Shown here piece by piece: positions 16,936 through 27,575 of a stretch of DNA of 64,000 bases; positions within the stretch are counted from its first letter, which is position 1; each line of letters opens with the position of its first letter. Under the pieces are notes generated by a model. That model was given only the letters and a program-made list of their open reading frames with translations. It was not told where the DNA came from and did not search any database. A program made the position numbers and the translations under genes. This DNA is from an uncultured Oscillospiraceae bacterium (GTDB lineage Bacteria > Bacillota > Clostridia > Oscillospirales > Ruminococcaceae). The DNA lies in contig CAJFJV010000002.1 in the NCBI GenBank assembly GCA_904384225.1, positions 1 to 64,000 of the forward strand. Reading direction: 5' to 3'.

Positions 16936-17664
16936 ATGGGACAGAAAGTAAACCCACATGGATTAAGAGTGGGCGTTATCAAAGACTGGGATTCCCGCTG
17001 GTTTGCAAATAAGAGCACTTTCGGCGATACACTGGTTGAAGATTATAAGATCCGTGAATATATCAAAAAGACATTGTTTGCCGCAGGCGTGCCGAATATT
17101 GAGATCGAGCGCGATGCAGTGCGGGTACGGATCCATATCCACTGCGCAAAGCCGGGTCTGGTAATCGGCAAGGGCGGCGCAGAGATTGAGAAACTTCGCG
17201 CCAAGCTCGAAGCAATGCTCAACAAACCGGTCATCGTCAATATCGTTGAGGTCAAACAGCCGGATCTCTCTGCACAGCTTGTTGCAGAAAGCGTCTGTGC
17301 ACAGCTTGAGCGCCGTATCTCGTTTAGAAGAGCGATGAAACAGGCAATCCAGCGCACCATGCGTTTGGGCGCAAAAGGTATTAAAATCCGCTGTGCAGGC
17401 CGTTTAGGCGGCGCGGAGATCGCACGTGCAGAGGTTTATCACGAGGGTACCATCCCGCTGCATACCCTGCGTGCTGACATCGACTATGGCTTTGCAGAAG
17501 CGGACACCACCTATGGCCGTCTGGGCGTCAAAGTCTTCATCTATAAGGGCGAAGTTTTGAAGGGCCAAATTCAGAAGGCGCCGAAACTTCCGCCGGAAAG
17601 AAGGAACGATTCCCGCCGCCCAAGAAGGCCGCGTCAGGATCGCCAGGAAGGAGGAAGTAAATAA
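16936..17664 (+). CDS. rpsC: Small ribosomal subunit protein uS3
   Basis: 242 residues with the type II KH domain ([14 protein letters not shown]) and the [10 protein letters not shown] motif. The C-terminus carries an Arg/Pro-rich basic tail. Stop overlaps the rplP start. Confidence 0.97.
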   Translation: MGQKVNPHGLRVGVIKDWDSRWFANKSTFGDTLVEDYKIREYIKKTLFAAGVPNIEIERDAVRVRIHIHCAKPGLVIGKGGAEIEKLRAKLEAMLNKPVIVNIVEVKQPDLSAQLVAESVCAQLERRISFRRAMKQAIQRTMRLGAKGIKIRCAGRLGGAEIARAEVYHEGTIPLHTLRADIDYGFAEADTTYGRLGVKVFIYKGEVLKGQIQKAPKLPPERRNDSRRPRRPRQDRQEGGSK

Positions 17665-18089
17665 TGCTGTTACCAAAGCGCGTAAAATTCCGTCGCCAGC
17701 AGAGAGGCCGTATGACAGGTAAAGCTACCCGCGGAAACTTTGTTTCCCACGGTGAGTATGGCCTGCAGGCGCTTGAACCGGCATGGATTACTTCCAATCA
17801 GATTGAAGCTGCCCGTATTGCGATGACACGTTACATCAAGCGCGGCGGTCAGGTTTGGATTAAGATCTTTCCGGATAAACCGATTACACAGAAACCTGCC
17901 GAGACCCGTATGGGTAAAGGTAAGGGTTCTCCGGAGTACTGGGTTGCCGTTGTAAAACCAGGCAGAGTGCTGTTTGAGATCGGCGGCGTATCCGAAGAGC
18001 TGGCAAGAGAGGCTATGCGTCTTGCTATGCACAAGCTTCCAATCAAATGCAAGTTTGTTACTAAGGAATCGACAGGTGGTGAGCAATAA
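17664..18089 (+). CDS. rplP: Large ribosomal subunit protein uL16
   Basis: 141 residues; opens [19 protein letters not shown] and contains [19 protein letters not shown], near the A-site tRNA. Translationally coupled on both sides by TAATG overlaps. Confidence 0.97.
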   Translation: MLLPKRVKFRRQQRGRMTGKATRGNFVSHGEYGLQALEPAWITSNQIEAARIAMTRYIKRGGQVWIKIFPDKPITQKPAETRMGKGKGSPEYWVAVVKPGRVLFEIGGVSEELAREAMRLAMHKLPIKCKFVTKESTGGEQ

Positions 18090-18289
18090 TGAAGGCTAAT
18101 GAAATCCGCGAACTTTCGCCGGCAGAGTTAAACGACAAACTGGCGGCTTTAAAATCTGAGCTTTTCAACCTCCGCTTTCAGCTTGCTGTGAATCAGCTTG
18201 ACAACCCGATGCGCATCACAGCAGTCAAAAGGGATATTGCTCGCATCAAAACCGTTATTCGTGCGAACGAATTAAAGAGCGGGCAGTAA
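18089..18289 (+). CDS. rpmC: Large ribosomal subunit protein uL29
   Basis: 66 residues, a two-helix protein with ELRELS-type start ([14 protein letters not shown]) and [21 protein letters not shown] overlaps the rplP stop. Confidence 0.95.
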   Translation: MKANEIRELSPAELNDKLAALKSELFNLRFQLAVNQLDNPMRITAVKRDIARIKTVIRANELKSGQ

Positions 18290-18308
18290 CGGAAGGAGGA
18301 TTTAAGCT

Positions 18309-18566
18309 ATGAGCGAAAGAAACCTCAGAAAAACAAGAGTGGGAGTCGTTGTGAGCGATAAGATGGATAAAACCTGCGTGGTTTCCATTGCAGACAACGT
18401 CAGACATCCGCTTTATAAAAAGATTATCAAACGCACAATCCGCCTGAAGGCGCACGATGAAAAGAACGCCTGCGGCGTCGGCGATCGTGTTATGATTATG
18501 GAGACTCGTCCGTTGTCCAAGGATAAAAATTGGCGTGTGGTCGAGATTATCGAAAAAGCGAAATAA
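18309..18566 (+). CDS. rpsQ: Small ribosomal subunit protein uS17
   Basis: 85 residues, OB fold with [17 protein letters not shown] and [20 protein letters not shown] lies upstream. Confidence 0.97.
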   Translation: MSERNLRKTRVGVVVSDKMDKTCVVSIADNVRHPLYKKIIKRTIRLKAHDEKNACGVGDRVMIMETRPLSKDKNWRVVEIIEKAK

Positions 18567-18600
18567 TTTGCGCTTTATAACCTAAAAGGAGGAACGCACT

Positions 18601-18969
18601 GTGATCCAGATGCAAACTTACCTGAAGGTCGCCGATAACACCGGAGCAAAAGAATTGATGTGTATTCGTGTGTTGGGCGGATCCAGAAAAAGGTATGCTA
18701 ACATTGGCGACGTCGTCGTAGCTTCCGTAAAAAAAGCTGCTCCAGGCGGCACGGTTAAAAAAGGCGACGTTGTAAAAGCAGTTATCGTCCGTTCGGCTAA
18801 GGGCCTGCGTCGTGAAGACGGCTCCTATATCCGTTTTGACGAGAACGCTGCTGTTATAATCAGAGAAGACAAAAACCCGAGGGGCACCCGTATTTTCGGG
18901 CCGGTCGCAAGAGAGCTTCGTGATAAAGAATATATGAAGATCCTGTCTCTCGCGCCGGAAGTGCTTTAA
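18601..18969 (+). CDS. rplN: Large ribosomal subunit protein uL14
   Basis: 122 residues opening [18 protein letters not shown], the invariant start of L14. GTG start after AAAGGAGG. First gene of the classical spc part of the cluster. Confidence 0.97.
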   Translation: MIQMQTYLKVADNTGAKELMCIRVLGGSRKRYANIGDVVVASVKKAAPGGTVKKGDVVKAVIVRSAKGLRREDGSYIRFDENAAVIIREDKNPRGTRIFGPVARELRDKEYMKILSLAPEVL

Positions 18970-18985
18970 GGAGGGACTGTGATTC

Positions 18986-19333
18986 ATGAGTACTAAACTG
19001 CACGTTAAAAAAGGCGATACCGTATGCTTGATGACCGGTAAATACTCCGATAAATATACCGACGACAAAGGGACCCGCAGAACGGGGAAAGTTTTGGAGG
19101 TCAGCCCCAAAGAGGGTAAGGTTATCGTAGAAGGCATCAATGTCGTCTCAAAACATGTAAAACCCAGAAGAATGGGCGAGACCGGCGGCATCGTGAAAGC
19201 GGAAGCGCCGATCTATGCATGCAAGGTTCAGATTTACTGCCCTAAATGCAAAAAACCGGTCCGCACCGGTATGAAAATAGACGGGGATCAAAAAATCCGC
19301 GTTTGCAAAAAATGCGGCGAAGAAATTAAGTAA
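18986..19333 (+). CDS. rplX: Large ribosomal subunit protein uL24
   Basis: 115 residues with the KOW segment ([18 protein letters not shown]) and a C-terminal CPKC...CKKC zinc-ribbon-like extension, common in Clostridia. Confidence 0.96.
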   Translation: MSTKLHVKKGDTVCLMTGKYSDKYTDDKGTRRTGKVLEVSPKEGKVIVEGINVVSKHVKPRRMGETGGIVKAEAPIYACKVQIYCPKCKKPVRTGMKIDGDQKIRVCKKCGEEIK

Positions 19334-19347
19334 GGAGGATGCGTTTC

Positions 19348-19887
19348 GTGGCAAGACTTAAAGATTACTATGTAAAAGACGTAGCGCCGGCTTTGATGAA
19401 AAAGTTTGGCTATAAAAGCGTCATGCAGATTCCGAAGCTTGATAAGATCGTCGTAAATGTTGCCTGCGGCGAAGCTGGCAGCAACTCGAAAATGATGGAC
19501 GCCATTCTTTCCGACCTTTCCAAGATCACCGGGCAGAAGCCGGTTATCACAAAGGCGAAGAAGTCTATCGCAAACTTCAAACTGCGTGAAGGCATGAACG
19601 TCGGCGCAAAAGTAACACTGCGCGGCGACAGAATGTATGAGTTCTTAGATCGTTTCTTCAACGTTGCGCTTCCGCGTGTCCGTGATTTCAGAGGAATCAA
19701 TCCGAACGCGTTTGACGGCCGCGGCAATTATTCTGTAGGCGTAAAAGAGCAGTTGATTTTCCCGGAGATCGATTATGATAAAATCGATAAAATCCGTGGT
19801 ATGGATATTTCGTTCATTACGACGGCAAAAACCGACGAGGAAGCCCGTGAGCTTTTGACACTGATGGGCGCACCGTTTGCGAAATAA
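19348..19887 (+). CDS. rplE: Large ribosomal subunit protein uL5
   Basis: 179 residues, the usual L5 length, with [11 protein letters not shown] and [16 protein letters not shown]. The GTG at 19348 is preferred: AAGGAGG at 19332-19338 is nine bases upstream of it but directly abuts the in-frame ATG at 19339. Binds 5S rRNA. Confidence 0.96.
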   Translation: MARLKDYYVKDVAPALMKKFGYKSVMQIPKLDKIVVNVACGEAGSNSKMMDAILSDLSKITGQKPVITKAKKSIANFKLREGMNVGAKVTLRGDRMYEFLDRFFNVALPRVRDFRGINPNAFDGRGNYSVGVKEQLIFPEIDYDKIDKIRGMDISFITTAKTDEEARELLTLMGAPFAK

Positions 19888-19903
19888 AAGGGAGGGATAA
19901 ACA

Positions 19904-20089
19904 ATGGCAAAAACGTCTATGAAAATTAAACAGCAGAGAACGCCGAAGTTTTCCACCCGCGCTTATAACAGGTGCAAAATCTGCGGAAGGCCGCATGCAT
20001 ATCTGCGCAAATACGGTATTTGCCGTATCTGCTTTAGAGAGCTTGCATATAAAGGGCAGATTCCGGGTGTGAAGAAGGCAAGCTGGTAA
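19904..20089 (+). CDS. rpsZ: Small ribosomal subunit protein uS14, type Z
   Basis: 61 residues with two CxxC pairs (CKIC and CRIC), the short zinc-binding form of S14. The zinc-independent paralogue is not in this window. Confidence 0.96.
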   Translation: MAKTSMKIKQQRTPKFSTRAYNRCKICGRPHAYLRKYGICRICFRELAYKGQIPGVKKASW

Positions 20090-20111
20090 AAGAGCAAAGG
20101 AGGTTGACGGC

Positions 20112-20510
20112 ATGCAAATCACCGATAGTATTGCAGATTTGCTGACTCGTATTAGAAATGCGAGCGCGGCAAAACACGACACGGTAGATGTTCCTGCATC
20201 CAACATGAAAAAATCCATCGCTCAGATTCTGCTCGACGAAGGTTATATCAAGAGCTTTCAGGTAATTGATGATGGAAAACAGGGAATCATCCGTATCACA
20301 CTTAAATACGGCGAAAATAAAACGCCGATTATCAGCGGCTTGAGAAGAGTTTCAAAACCGGGTCTGCGTATTTACTCCAACTGCGAGGATATGCCGAAGG
20401 TGATGAAGGGTCTCGGCATCGCGATTGTTTCGACGTCCAAGGGCGTTATGACAGACAGAAAAGCAAGACAGGAAAATGTTGGCGGCGAAGTGCTTGCCTT
20501 CGTTTGGTAA
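20112..20510 (+). CDS. rpsH: Small ribosomal subunit protein uS8
   Basis: 132 residues; opens [17 protein letters not shown] and ends with [20 protein letters not shown]. In Escherichia coli S8 is the autogenous regulator of the spc operon. Confidence 0.97.
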   Translation: MQITDSIADLLTRIRNASAAKHDTVDVPASNMKKSIAQILLDEGYIKSFQVIDDGKQGIIRITLKYGENKTPIISGLRRVSKPGLRIYSNCEDMPKVMKGLGIAIVSTSKGVMTDRKARQENVGGEVLAFVW

Positions 20511-20523
20511 GGAGGATAAACGT

Positions 20524-21072
20524 ATGTCTCGTATAGGCAGAAAAGAAATCGACGTTCCCTCCGGCGTTGACGTAAAGCTCGACGGCCATGTCATCACAGT
20601 CAAAGGCCCGAAAGGAACGCTCACTAGAGAGCTTCATAAAGATATGAAAATTGAGCAGGAGGGAAACGTCATTAAGGTTTCCCGCCCGAGCGAAGATAAA
20701 ATGCACAAGTCGCTGCATGGCTTGACCAGAACGCTGATTCACAACATGGTTATCGGCGTAACAAATGGTTTCAGCAAAGAGCTTGAAATTCAGGGCGTCG
20801 GCTATCGTGCGGCAAAGCAGGGCAAAGACCTTGTAATGAATCTCGGCTATTCCCATCAAGTGGTTATGTCTGAGATTGACGGCATTACCATTGAGGTTCC
20901 AACGCCGAACAAGATCGTAATTAGCGGCCCAGACAAACAGATGGTTGGCCAGTTTACGGCTGTCGTCCGTGAAAAACGTCCGCCGGAGCCATACAAAGGC
21001 AAGGGCATCCGCTATGTCGGCGAATATGTCCAGCGCAAAGAGGGCAAAGCCGGCAAGGGTTCTAAGAAATAA
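20524..21072 (+). CDS. rplF: Large ribosomal subunit protein uL6
   Basis: 182 residues opening [15 protein letters not shown] and ending with [19 protein letters not shown]. Start at 20524 after AAGGAGG; the longer open frame upstream lies inside rpsH. Confidence 0.97.
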   Translation: MSRIGRKEIDVPSGVDVKLDGHVITVKGPKGTLTRELHKDMKIEQEGNVIKVSRPSEDKMHKSLHGLTRTLIHNMVIGVTNGFSKELEIQGVGYRAAKQGKDLVMNLGYSHQVVMSEIDGITIEVPTPNKIVISGPDKQMVGQFTAVVREKRPPEPYKGKGIRYVGEYVQRKEGKAGKGSKK

Positions 21073-21090
21073 GGTAAGGAGTGAACAGCT

Positions 21091-21450
21091 ATGGTGAAAA
21101 GCTTTAACAGCAATGAGCAGCGTCTCAAAAGACACCGCAGAGTCCGCAGGAAGATTTCGGGCACTGCACAGCGTCCGCGCCTGAACGTATTTCGCTCGAA
21201 CAAACACATTTACGCACAGCTGATTGACGACGTAAACGGTGTTACATTGGCGTCTGCGTCTACAATGGACAAAGGCTTTGAAGGAAACGGCGGGAATAAA
21301 GAGGCTGCGCGCAAGGTCGGTCAGGCTATTGCAAAAGCAGCAGCGGAAAAGAACATTGAAGAGGCCGTTTTCGACAGAGGCGGCTATCTGTATCACGGTC
21401 GTGTGAAGGAATTGGCTGATGGTGCTCGTGAGAGCGGCCTCAAGTTTTAA
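21091..21450 (+). CDS. rplR: Large ribosomal subunit protein uL18
   Basis: 119 residues with [20 protein letters not shown] and [20 protein letters not shown]; binds 5S rRNA with L5. Confidence 0.97.
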   Translation: MVKSFNSNEQRLKRHRRVRRKISGTAQRPRLNVFRSNKHIYAQLIDDVNGVTLASASTMDKGFEGNGGNKEAARKVGQAIAKAAAEKNIEEAVFDRGGYLYHGRVKELADGARESGLKF

Positions 21451-21468
21451 GACGAGGAGGTTATTCGT

Positions 21469-21969
21469 TTGGCTAAAATTGATGCAACAACATTAGACCT
21501 CAAAGAGAACGTTGTTTCGATCAACCGTGTATCCAAAACCGTAAAAGGCGGCCGTATTTTCAAATTTGCAGCATTGGTTGTTGTGGGTGACGGAAACGGT
21601 ATCGTTGGCTTTGGCATGGGCAAATCGGGCGAGGTTCCGGATGCTATCAGAAAAGGCATTGAGGATGCAAAGAAAAACCTGATTAAGGTTTCTTTAAAGG
21701 GAACATCCATTCCCCATGAGATTATTGGAACATTTGGCGCGGGCAGAGTCCTGCTGAAACCAGCTCCGGAAGGCACAGGCGTTATTGCCGGCGGTCAGGT
21801 CCGTGCAGTTGTTGAGGCTGCCGGTATCACGGATATCAGAACAAAATCCCTTCGTTCCAATAATTCGTGCAATGTTGTCAGGGCGACAATCAACGGTCTG
21901 GCAAATCTGCGCACTGCCGAAGAAGTCGCTGCGAAACGCGGCCTGACTGTTTCGGAAATTTATCATTAA
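21469..21969 (+). CDS. rpsE: Small ribosomal subunit protein uS5
   Basis: 166 residues with [20 protein letters not shown] and [22 protein letters not shown] start eight bases after GAGGAGG; the next ATG is out of frame. Confidence 0.96.
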   Translation: MAKIDATTLDLKENVVSINRVSKTVKGGRIFKFAALVVVGDGNGIVGFGMGKSGEVPDAIRKGIEDAKKNLIKVSLKGTSIPHEIIGTFGAGRVLLKPAPEGTGVIAGGQVRAVVEAAGITDIRTKSLRSNNSCNVVRATINGLANLRTAEEVAAKRGLTVSEIYH

Positions 21970-21983
21970 GGAGGCGGGCTTTT

Positions 21984-22166
21984 ATGGCGGATACGATGAA
22001 AATCAAGCTGGTAAAAAGTCTGGCCGGCAGACAAAAAGACCAAATTGAGGTTGTGAAATCTCTGGGGCTGCGGAAAATCGGCGATGTGACGGAGCAGCCG
22101 GTTAATGCTGCAACCAAGGGAAAGGTGTTTAAGGTTTCCCACCTCGTCGAGGTTTTGGATAAATAA
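21984..22166 (+). CDS. rpmD: Large ribosomal subunit protein uL30
   Basis: 60 residues: KIKLVKSLAGR, then SLGLRKIGD. AAGGAGG precedes the ATG at 21984; the longer open frame upstream is inside rpsE. Confidence 0.95.
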   Translation: MADTMKIKLVKSLAGRQKDQIEVVKSLGLRKIGDVTEQPVNAATKGKVFKVSHLVEVLDK

Positions 22167-22184
22167 GCAAGGAGGTGCGCGCAA

Positions 22185-22628
22185 ATGAAACTGCACGAGT
22201 TATCGCCTGTTAAGGGATCTACTCATGCTTCGAAGCGAATTGGCCGCGGGCATGGTTCAGGAAACGGAAAAACCGCTGGTAAAGGCCATAAAGGCCAGAA
22301 AGCCCGTTCGGGCGGCGGTGTAAGACCTGGTTTTGAAGGCGGCCAGATGCCGTTGCAAAGACGAGTTCCTAAAAGAGGATTTGTCAACATTTTTGCGACG
22401 AAATACGCTACGGTCAATGTCGGCGATCTTGAAAAGAAATTTGAGAATGATGCAGTGATCGATGCTGAGGCTTTAAAGGCCTGCGGACTGGTTAAAAAGG
22501 TCTGCGACGGCATAAAGGTTCTTGGCAATGGCGAAGTGACGAAGAATTTTACGGTTAAGGCGGCTGCTTTTTCCGCTTCGGCGAAGGAAAAGATTGAGAA
22601 GGCCGGCGGAAAAGCAGAGGTGATTTAA
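22185..22628 (+). CDS. rplO: Large ribosomal subunit protein uL15
   Basis: 147 residues, opening [12 protein letters not shown] with the Gly-rich basic N-terminal arm ([20 protein letters not shown]). One base separates its stop from the secY start. Confidence 0.97.
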   Translation: MKLHELSPVKGSTHASKRIGRGHGSGNGKTAGKGHKGQKARSGGGVRPGFEGGQMPLQRRVPKRGFVNIFATKYATVNVGDLEKKFENDAVIDAEALKACGLVKKVCDGIKVLGNGEVTKNFTVKAAAFSASAKEKIEKAGGKAEVI

Positions 22629-22629
22629 G

Positions 22630-23916
22630 GTGTTTACCACAATCAGAAACGCTTTTCACAACCCGGATCTGAGAAAGCGTATCTTGTATACGCTGATGAT
22701 TCTTGTGATCTTTCGTTTCGGCTCTGCAATTTTGGTTCCCTTTGTAAGCGGATCCGGATTACAGACATTGGTCGGAGAGAATTCATTCTTTGGACTTTTG
22801 AATATGTTTTCCGGCGGCGCATTTGCGAACGCAACGATTTTTGCGCTGTCCATCTCACCGTATATTACGGCACAAATCGTGATTCAGCTTTTAACGGTGG
22901 CGATACCGCCGCTGGAGCGTATGGCCAAAGAGGGCGAAACCGGCAGAAAGAAACTGGATCGGATCACCCGCTTTACCATGATCGGTATGTGTTTGCTGCA
23001 ATCGTATGGGTACTATACCCTGCTCTTGAGCCAAGGGTCAATTGATTCAGCCTACACTTCCGGCGCAACGAGATGGTTTGTCATGGTTGTGATTATGTTC
23101 ACTTTTACGGCGGGTGCTTGTGCTGTTACGTGGATGGGCGATCGCATTACGGAAAAAGGAATCGGCAACGGGATTTCCATGATTTTGTTTGCCGGCATCC
23201 TGGCAGGGCTTCCAAGCAGCATTGAAGTGCTTTTAGAAAGGCTGTCCGAAGGCGGGATCAACTATGTGCTTGTTCCGCTGATCGTTCTGATTTTTGCTGC
23301 GATGATCGTTTTCATTATTATTATGACAGATGCGGAACGCCGTATCCAGATATCATATGCAAAACGTGTCGTCGGCAGAAAAATGTATGGCGGCCAAAAC
23401 TCTTATCTTCCGATTAAAGTCAATATGAGCGGTGTTATGCCAATTATTTTTGCATCTTCCCTGCTCTCAATTCCAAGTTTAATCGGCGGTTTTACCAATC
23501 CGGCGGCAGGAAGCTTTTGGTATAATGTGCTTTCCTGGCTGTCGCCATCTCATTGGTTTTATGGTATTCTTTATTTCATTCTCATTATCGGATTTAACTA
23601 TTTCTATGTGACGATGCAGTACAATCCGATTGAGATTGCAAATAATATTAAAAATAATAACGGGGCGATTCCGGGCATTCGTCCGGGCAAACCGACATCG
23701 ACCTATATCAGCAAGATCATCGGCAAGATCGCAATGATCGGCGCGCTGTTCCTTGGTATCATCGCGGTATTCCCGATTGTATTCAATGCCGTTTTCCAGA
23801 TCCCGGTCGCATTAGGCGGTACATCCATTATCATTGTTGTCGGCGTTGCGCTTGAAACAATGAAACAGATTGAATCGCAGCTTTTGATGCGCCATCATAA
23901 GGGCTTTTTGGAATAA
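22630..23916 (+). CDS. secY: Preprotein translocase subunit SecY
   Basis: 428 residues with ten predicted membrane helices. Diagnostic segments are the opening NPDLRKRILYTL, the plug region after GSGLQTL, GIGNGISMILF, and the cytoplasmic loop PGIRPGKPTSTYI. It forms the membrane channel of the general secretory pathway with SecE and SecG. GTG start; GAGGTGA lies within the end of rplO, so translation is probably coupled. Confidence 0.97.
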   Translation: MFTTIRNAFHNPDLRKRILYTLMILVIFRFGSAILVPFVSGSGLQTLVGENSFFGLLNMFSGGAFANATIFALSISPYITAQIVIQLLTVAIPPLERMAKEGETGRKKLDRITRFTMIGMCLLQSYGYYTLLLSQGSIDSAYTSGATRWFVMVVIMFTFTAGACAVTWMGDRITEKGIGNGISMILFAGILAGLPSSIEVLLERLSEGGINYVLVPLIVLIFAAMIVFIIIMTDAERRIQISYAKRVVGRKMYGGQNSYLPIKVNMSGVMPIIFASSLLSIPSLIGGFTNPAAGSFWYNVLSWLSPSHWFYGILYFILIIGFNYFYVTMQYNPIEIANNIKNNNGAIPGIRPGKPTSTYISKIIGKIAMIGALFLGIIAVFPIVFNAVFQIPVALGGTSIIIVVGVALETMKQIESQLLMRHHKGFLE

Positions 23917-23931
23917 AAGAAAGGTGATCGT

Positions 23932-24564
23932 ATGAATCTGATTTTGTTAGGCGCACCCGGTGCCGGAAAGGGCACACAAGCAGAAGTTATCTGTGCTAAG
24001 CTTCATATCCCGGCGATTTCCACTGGGAATCTAATCCGAGAGGCAATCAAGAATGGAACGGAGCTTGGCAAAGCGGTAAAAAGCTATACGGAGGCAGGAC
24101 AGCTTGTCCCGGATGACGTAGTAATTGCAATGGTAAAAGAACGCCTTGCAGCAGATGATTGTAAAAACGGGTTTGTTTTGGATGGATTTCCTCGAACCCT
24201 GCCGCAGGCTGAGGCGCTCGACAAAATGGGAGTCGTCATAGATAAGGTCATTGATCTTGAGGTAAGTGATGAGGAAATCATACGCAGGCTTTCCGGCAGA
24301 CGTGTCTGCGGAAGCTGCGGTGCCTCCTATCATACCCTTTTCAAGCCTTCTCAGAAAGAAGGCGTGTGTGATAAATGCGGCGCCCAAACCGTCCAGCGTT
24401 CGGATGACCGCCCGGAAACGGTAAAAGCGCGTCTGGAAGTTTATCACAAGCAGACAGAGCCGCTGATTGCCTATTATAAGGCACAGGGAAAGCTTTACCC
24501 GGTTTTAGGACAGGATAAAGTAGAGGATACATCGGCCCTCACACTGAAAGCATTGGAGGCGTAA
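23932..24564 (+). CDS. adk: Adenylate kinase, zinc-LID type
   Basis: 210 residues: P-loop GAPGAGKGTQ at 7-16, NMP-binding STGNLIREAI, DGFPRTLPQAEAL, and a LID with CGSC...CDKC, the structural zinc form usual in Firmicutes. Converts ATP + AMP to 2 ADP. Lies between secY and map as in many Firmicutes. Confidence 0.97.
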   Translation: MNLILLGAPGAGKGTQAEVICAKLHIPAISTGNLIREAIKNGTELGKAVKSYTEAGQLVPDDVVIAMVKERLAADDCKNGFVLDGFPRTLPQAEALDKMGVVIDKVIDLEVSDEEIIRRLSGRRVCGSCGASYHTLFKPSQKEGVCDKCGAQTVQRSDDRPETVKARLEVYHKQTEPLIAYYKAQGKLYPVLGQDKVEDTSALTLKALEA

Positions 24565-24570
24565 AGGATA

Positions 24571-25320
24571 TTGGTTACCCTAAAAACGCCGAATGAAATC
24601 AAGAATATGAGCGAGGCCTGCAAACTTTCGAATGCGGCCCTTTGGGCTGCCGAACCCTATATGAAAGCAGGCGTTTCTACCAAAGAGATAGACCATGTGA
24701 TCCACAAGTTTATAGTTCAGGCAGGAGCGAAGCCTTCTTTCTTGGGATATGCCGGTTTTCCGGCCAGCGCTTGTATTTCATTAAATGATCAGGTTATCCA
24801 TGGGATTCCTTCTTCACGTGTCATTTTAAAAGAAGGCGATGTTGTCAGTGTAGACGTAGGGGCCTATTATAACGGTTTCCATGGCGACAACGCCTATACG
24901 TTCCGTGTCGGGGAAGTGACGCAGGAAGCCGACCAGCTATTGCGCGTAACGGAGGAGAGCCTGATGAAAGGGATTCAGCAGGCGAAAGCCGGAAACCGGA
25001 TCGGTGATATCTCGAATGCCATTCAGACCTATACGGAATCTTTTGGATATGGCGTAGTAAGGGAATATATCGGTCATGGTGTAGGCAGAGAGCTGCATGA
25101 GGATCCGGAAGTTCCGAATTTCGGAAAGCCTGGGAGAGGGATGCGTTTGGTTCCCGGCATGACGATTGCGGTCGAGCCAATGATTAATCTTTCAGGAGCT
25201 GGGGTCCGCCAGCTATCTGACGGATGGACGGTGGTAACGAAATCCGGAAGCATTTCTGCACATTTTGAGCACACGATTCTGATTACAGAAGAGGGTGCAA
25301 GGATTCTGACCGTTCGGTAA
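24571..25320 (+). CDS. map: Methionine aminopeptidase, type I
   Basis: 249 residues, pita-bread fold. Metal ligands are seen in VVSVDVGAYYNGFHGDNAYTF (two Asp), GHGVGRELHEDP (His), VEPMI (Glu) and HFEHT (Glu). Removes the initiator Met from nascent chains. The TTG at 24571 gives the usual N-terminus (KTPNEIKNMSEA). Follows adk by six bases. Confidence 0.95.
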   Translation: MVTLKTPNEIKNMSEACKLSNAALWAAEPYMKAGVSTKEIDHVIHKFIVQAGAKPSFLGYAGFPASACISLNDQVIHGIPSSRVILKEGDVVSVDVGAYYNGFHGDNAYTFRVGEVTQEADQLLRVTEESLMKGIQQAKAGNRIGDISNAIQTYTESFGYGVVREYIGHGVGRELHEDPEVPNFGKPGRGMRLVPGMTIAVEPMINLSGAGVRQLSDGWTVVTKSGSISAHFEHTILITEEGARILTVR

Positions 25321-25331
25321 GGAGGACATTT

Positions 25332-25601
25332 GTGCAGATTAAACCAGGTATGGTCGTGAAGTCTCTTTCAGGGCACGATCAGGCACGTTTTTATCTTGTT
25401 GTAAAGACGGATGAGGACTTTGTTTATATTGCAGACGGCAAACGCAGAAAGCTGTCAAAGCCGAAGCGCAAAAATCCGCGGCATCTGCAAAAAACAAACC
25501 GGATTATCCCGCTAAAGGAGACAGACACAGACCGTAAAATCAGACGTGCGCTGCATGACTTAAACTATAATGCAGGCACTGTTGCCGAACAGGGAGGTTA
25601 A
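25332..25601 (+). CDS. KOW-domain RNA-binding protein (L14e-like)
   Basis: 89 residues with an N-terminal KOW-like beta segment ([18 protein letters not shown]) and a basic middle ([15 protein letters not shown]). A protein of this type is commonly encoded between map and infA in Clostridia; its role in the ribosome or in translation is not established. GTG start after GGAGGAC. Confidence 0.85.
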   Translation: MQIKPGMVVKSLSGHDQARFYLVVKTDEDFVYIADGKRRKLSKPKRKNPRHLQKTNRIIPLKETDTDRKIRRALHDLNYNAGTVAEQGG

Positions 25602-25605
25602 CAGC

Positions 25606-25824
25606 TTGTCAAAACAAGATGTCATTGAAATTGAAGGCGTCGTTACAGATGCGCTGCCGAATGCAACCTTTAAGGTAGAACTTCCAAACGGACACACAAT
25701 TTTAGCCCACATCTCCGGCAAGCTGCGGATGAACTTCATCCGCATTCTTCCGGGTGACAAGGTAACGGTCGAGATGTCGCCGTACGATTTAACCAAGGGG
25801 CGCATTACGTGGCGTTCCAAATAA
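25606..25824 (+). CDS. infA: Translation initiation factor IF-1
   Basis: 72 residues, OB fold: [19 protein letters not shown] opening, then [19 protein letters not shown] and the terminal [11 protein letters not shown] start eight bases after AGGGAGG (25591-25597). Occupies the A site of the 30S subunit during initiation. Confidence 0.96.
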   Translation: MSKQDVIEIEGVVTDALPNATFKVELPNGHTILAHISGKLRMNFIRILPGDKVTVEMSPYDLTKGRITWRSK

Positions 25825-25880
25825 ACGCAAACATGTAAGTTGCCGGAGTATTCCGGTAAGCCGATAAGGAGGTATTTCAA

Positions 25881-25994
25881 ATGAAAGTAAGACCTTCGGT
25901 AAAGCCAATATGTGAAAAATGCAAGGTTATCAAGCGCAAAGGCCGCATCATGGTCATTTGCCAAAACCCGAAACACAAACAGCGTCAGGGTTGA
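25881..25994 (+). CDS. rpmJ: Large ribosomal subunit protein bL36
   Basis: 37 residues opening [20 protein letters not shown], with a C-C-C-H zinc set (CEKC ... ICQNPKH), the C+ form. AAGGAGG lies before the ATG. Confidence 0.96.
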   Translation: MKVRPSVKPICEKCKVIKRKGRIMVICQNPKHKQRQG

Positions 25995-26032
25995 TCCCAG
26001 ACGCGCTCACATTGTATTGGAGGTGCAACTGA

Positions 26033-26401
26033 ATGGCTCGTATAGCCGGTATTGACCTGCCGAGAGAAAAGAGAATCGAAGTTGGTTTGACTTACATCTA
26101 CGGTATTGGTCTGAAAACAGCAAGAGACATCCTCAAAGGGACAGGAATCAACCCGGATACCCGCGTAAAAGACCTGACCGAAGACGAGGCCTCTCTTCTG
26201 AGAGATTATATTGATAAACACTGTATTGTTGAAGGCGATCTTCGCAGAGACACCGCCCTCAATATTAAGCGTCTCATCGAGATTGGCAGCTATAGAGGAA
26301 CCCGTCATAGAAAAGGACTGCCAGTTAGAGGTCAGCGTTCTAAGACGAATGCGCGTACCAGAAAAGGTCCGAAAAAGACGATCGCAAATAAAAAGAAGTA
26401 A
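26033..26401 (+). CDS. rpsM: Small ribosomal subunit protein uS13
   Basis: 122 residues with [20 protein letters not shown] and the C-terminal [20 protein letters not shown]-type tail ([11 protein letters not shown] family motif) that contacts P-site tRNA. Confidence 0.97.
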   Translation: MARIAGIDLPREKRIEVGLTYIYGIGLKTARDILKGTGINPDTRVKDLTEDEASLLRDYIDKHCIVEGDLRRDTALNIKRLIEIGSYRGTRHRKGLPVRGQRSKTNARTRKGPKKTIANKKK

Positions 26402-26414
26402 GGGAGGCTAAACG

Positions 26415-26816
26415 ATGGCAACGAAAGCAACAGCGAAAAAAGTTGTTCGCAGACGCCGCGAACGCAAAAATATCGAGCGTGGTGCTGTTCATATCCAGTC
26501 TACCTTTAACAACACCATCATTACCATCACAGACGTGCAGGGCAACGCTATTTCGTGGGCAAGCGCTGGTGAAATGGGCTTTAGAGGTTCTAAAAAATCT
26601 ACGCCGTTCGCTGCGCAGACTGCAGCGGAAAAAGCAGCTAAAGCGGCACAAGAGCATGGCTTAAAGAGCGTTGAGGTTTATGTAAAAGGTCCGGGTTCCG
26701 GACGTGAGGCTGCAATCCGTGCTTTGCAGGCAGTAGGACTTGAGGTCTCTATGATAAAAGACGTTACTCCAATCGCACACAATGGCTGCCGTCCGCCGAA
26801 GCGCCGCCGCGTGTAA
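26415..26816 (+). CDS. rpsK: Small ribosomal subunit protein uS11
   Basis: 133 residues; [19 protein letters not shown] and [16 protein letters not shown] at the C-terminus. Forms part of the platform that contacts the Shine-Dalgarno helix. Confidence 0.97.
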   Translation: MATKATAKKVVRRRRERKNIERGAVHIQSTFNNTIITITDVQGNAISWASAGEMGFRGSKKSTPFAAQTAAEKAAKAAQEHGLKSVEVYVKGPGSGREAAIRALQAVGLEVSMIKDVTPIAHNGCRPPKRRRV

Positions 26817-26871
26817 TCCAATTGCGAGACTGCCTTTTTGGCATTGATTAAACCAGGAGGTGTAACCAGTA

Positions 26872-27498
26872 ATGGCAAGATATACTGATGCGGTATGCAG
26901 AATGTGCCGTCGTGAAGGGGCGAAACTGTTCCTTAAAGGCGAAAGATGCTATTCTGACAAATGCTCCTTTACCCGTAGGGCATATGCTCCGGGCCAACAT
27001 GGACAAAGCCGCAAAAAAGTCTCTGAATATGGTATTCAGATGAGAGAAAAACAAAAGACCAGACGTTATTACGGCATTCTTGAGAGCCAGTTTGAGGCTT
27101 ATTTCAACGAGGCGGAACGCCGTCCGGGTATGACGGGCGAGAATTTGCTTCGTATTTGTGAAGTCCGTCTCGACAATATTGTCTACAGATTAGGCCTTGC
27201 AACCTCAAGAGCAGAGGCAAGACAGCTTGTTGTGCATGGCCATTTCAAAGTGAACGGCAAGCGTGTTGATATCCCGTCTTATCAGATGAAAGCCGGCGAT
27301 GTGATTACTGTTTCTGAAAAGCTGCGCGGCAGCGATAAAATGAAGGCAATCGTTGAAACGTGCGGTGCCCGTCCGATCCCAATGTGGCTTGAAATGAACA
27401 AAGAGACGCTGGAAGCAAAAGTCGTTCGTCTGCCGAACCGTGAGGATATTGACCTTGACGTTCAGGAACTGCTGATCGTCGAGTACTACTCGAAATAA
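26872..27498 (+). CDS. rpsD: Small ribosomal subunit protein uS4
   Basis: 208 residues. N-terminal four-Cys zinc site (CRMCRREG ... CYSDKC), the C+ form, followed by an S4 RNA-binding domain ([20 protein letters not shown]). In Bacillus subtilis and Escherichia coli S4 is an autogenous regulator. AGGAGGTG lies upstream. Confidence 0.97.
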   Translation: MARYTDAVCRMCRREGAKLFLKGERCYSDKCSFTRRAYAPGQHGQSRKKVSEYGIQMREKQKTRRYYGILESQFEAYFNEAERRPGMTGENLLRICEVRLDNIVYRLGLATSRAEARQLVVHGHFKVNGKRVDIPSYQMKAGDVITVSEKLRGSDKMKAIVETCGARPIPMWLEMNKETLEAKVVRLPNREDIDLDVQELLIVEYYSK

Positions 27499-27575
27499 TC
27501 ATTCGCTGTACGACTGATTTTAGGGAATGGGTCATATGAGTGCAGAATGATACTGCAGACAAGGAGGGTTTTAGA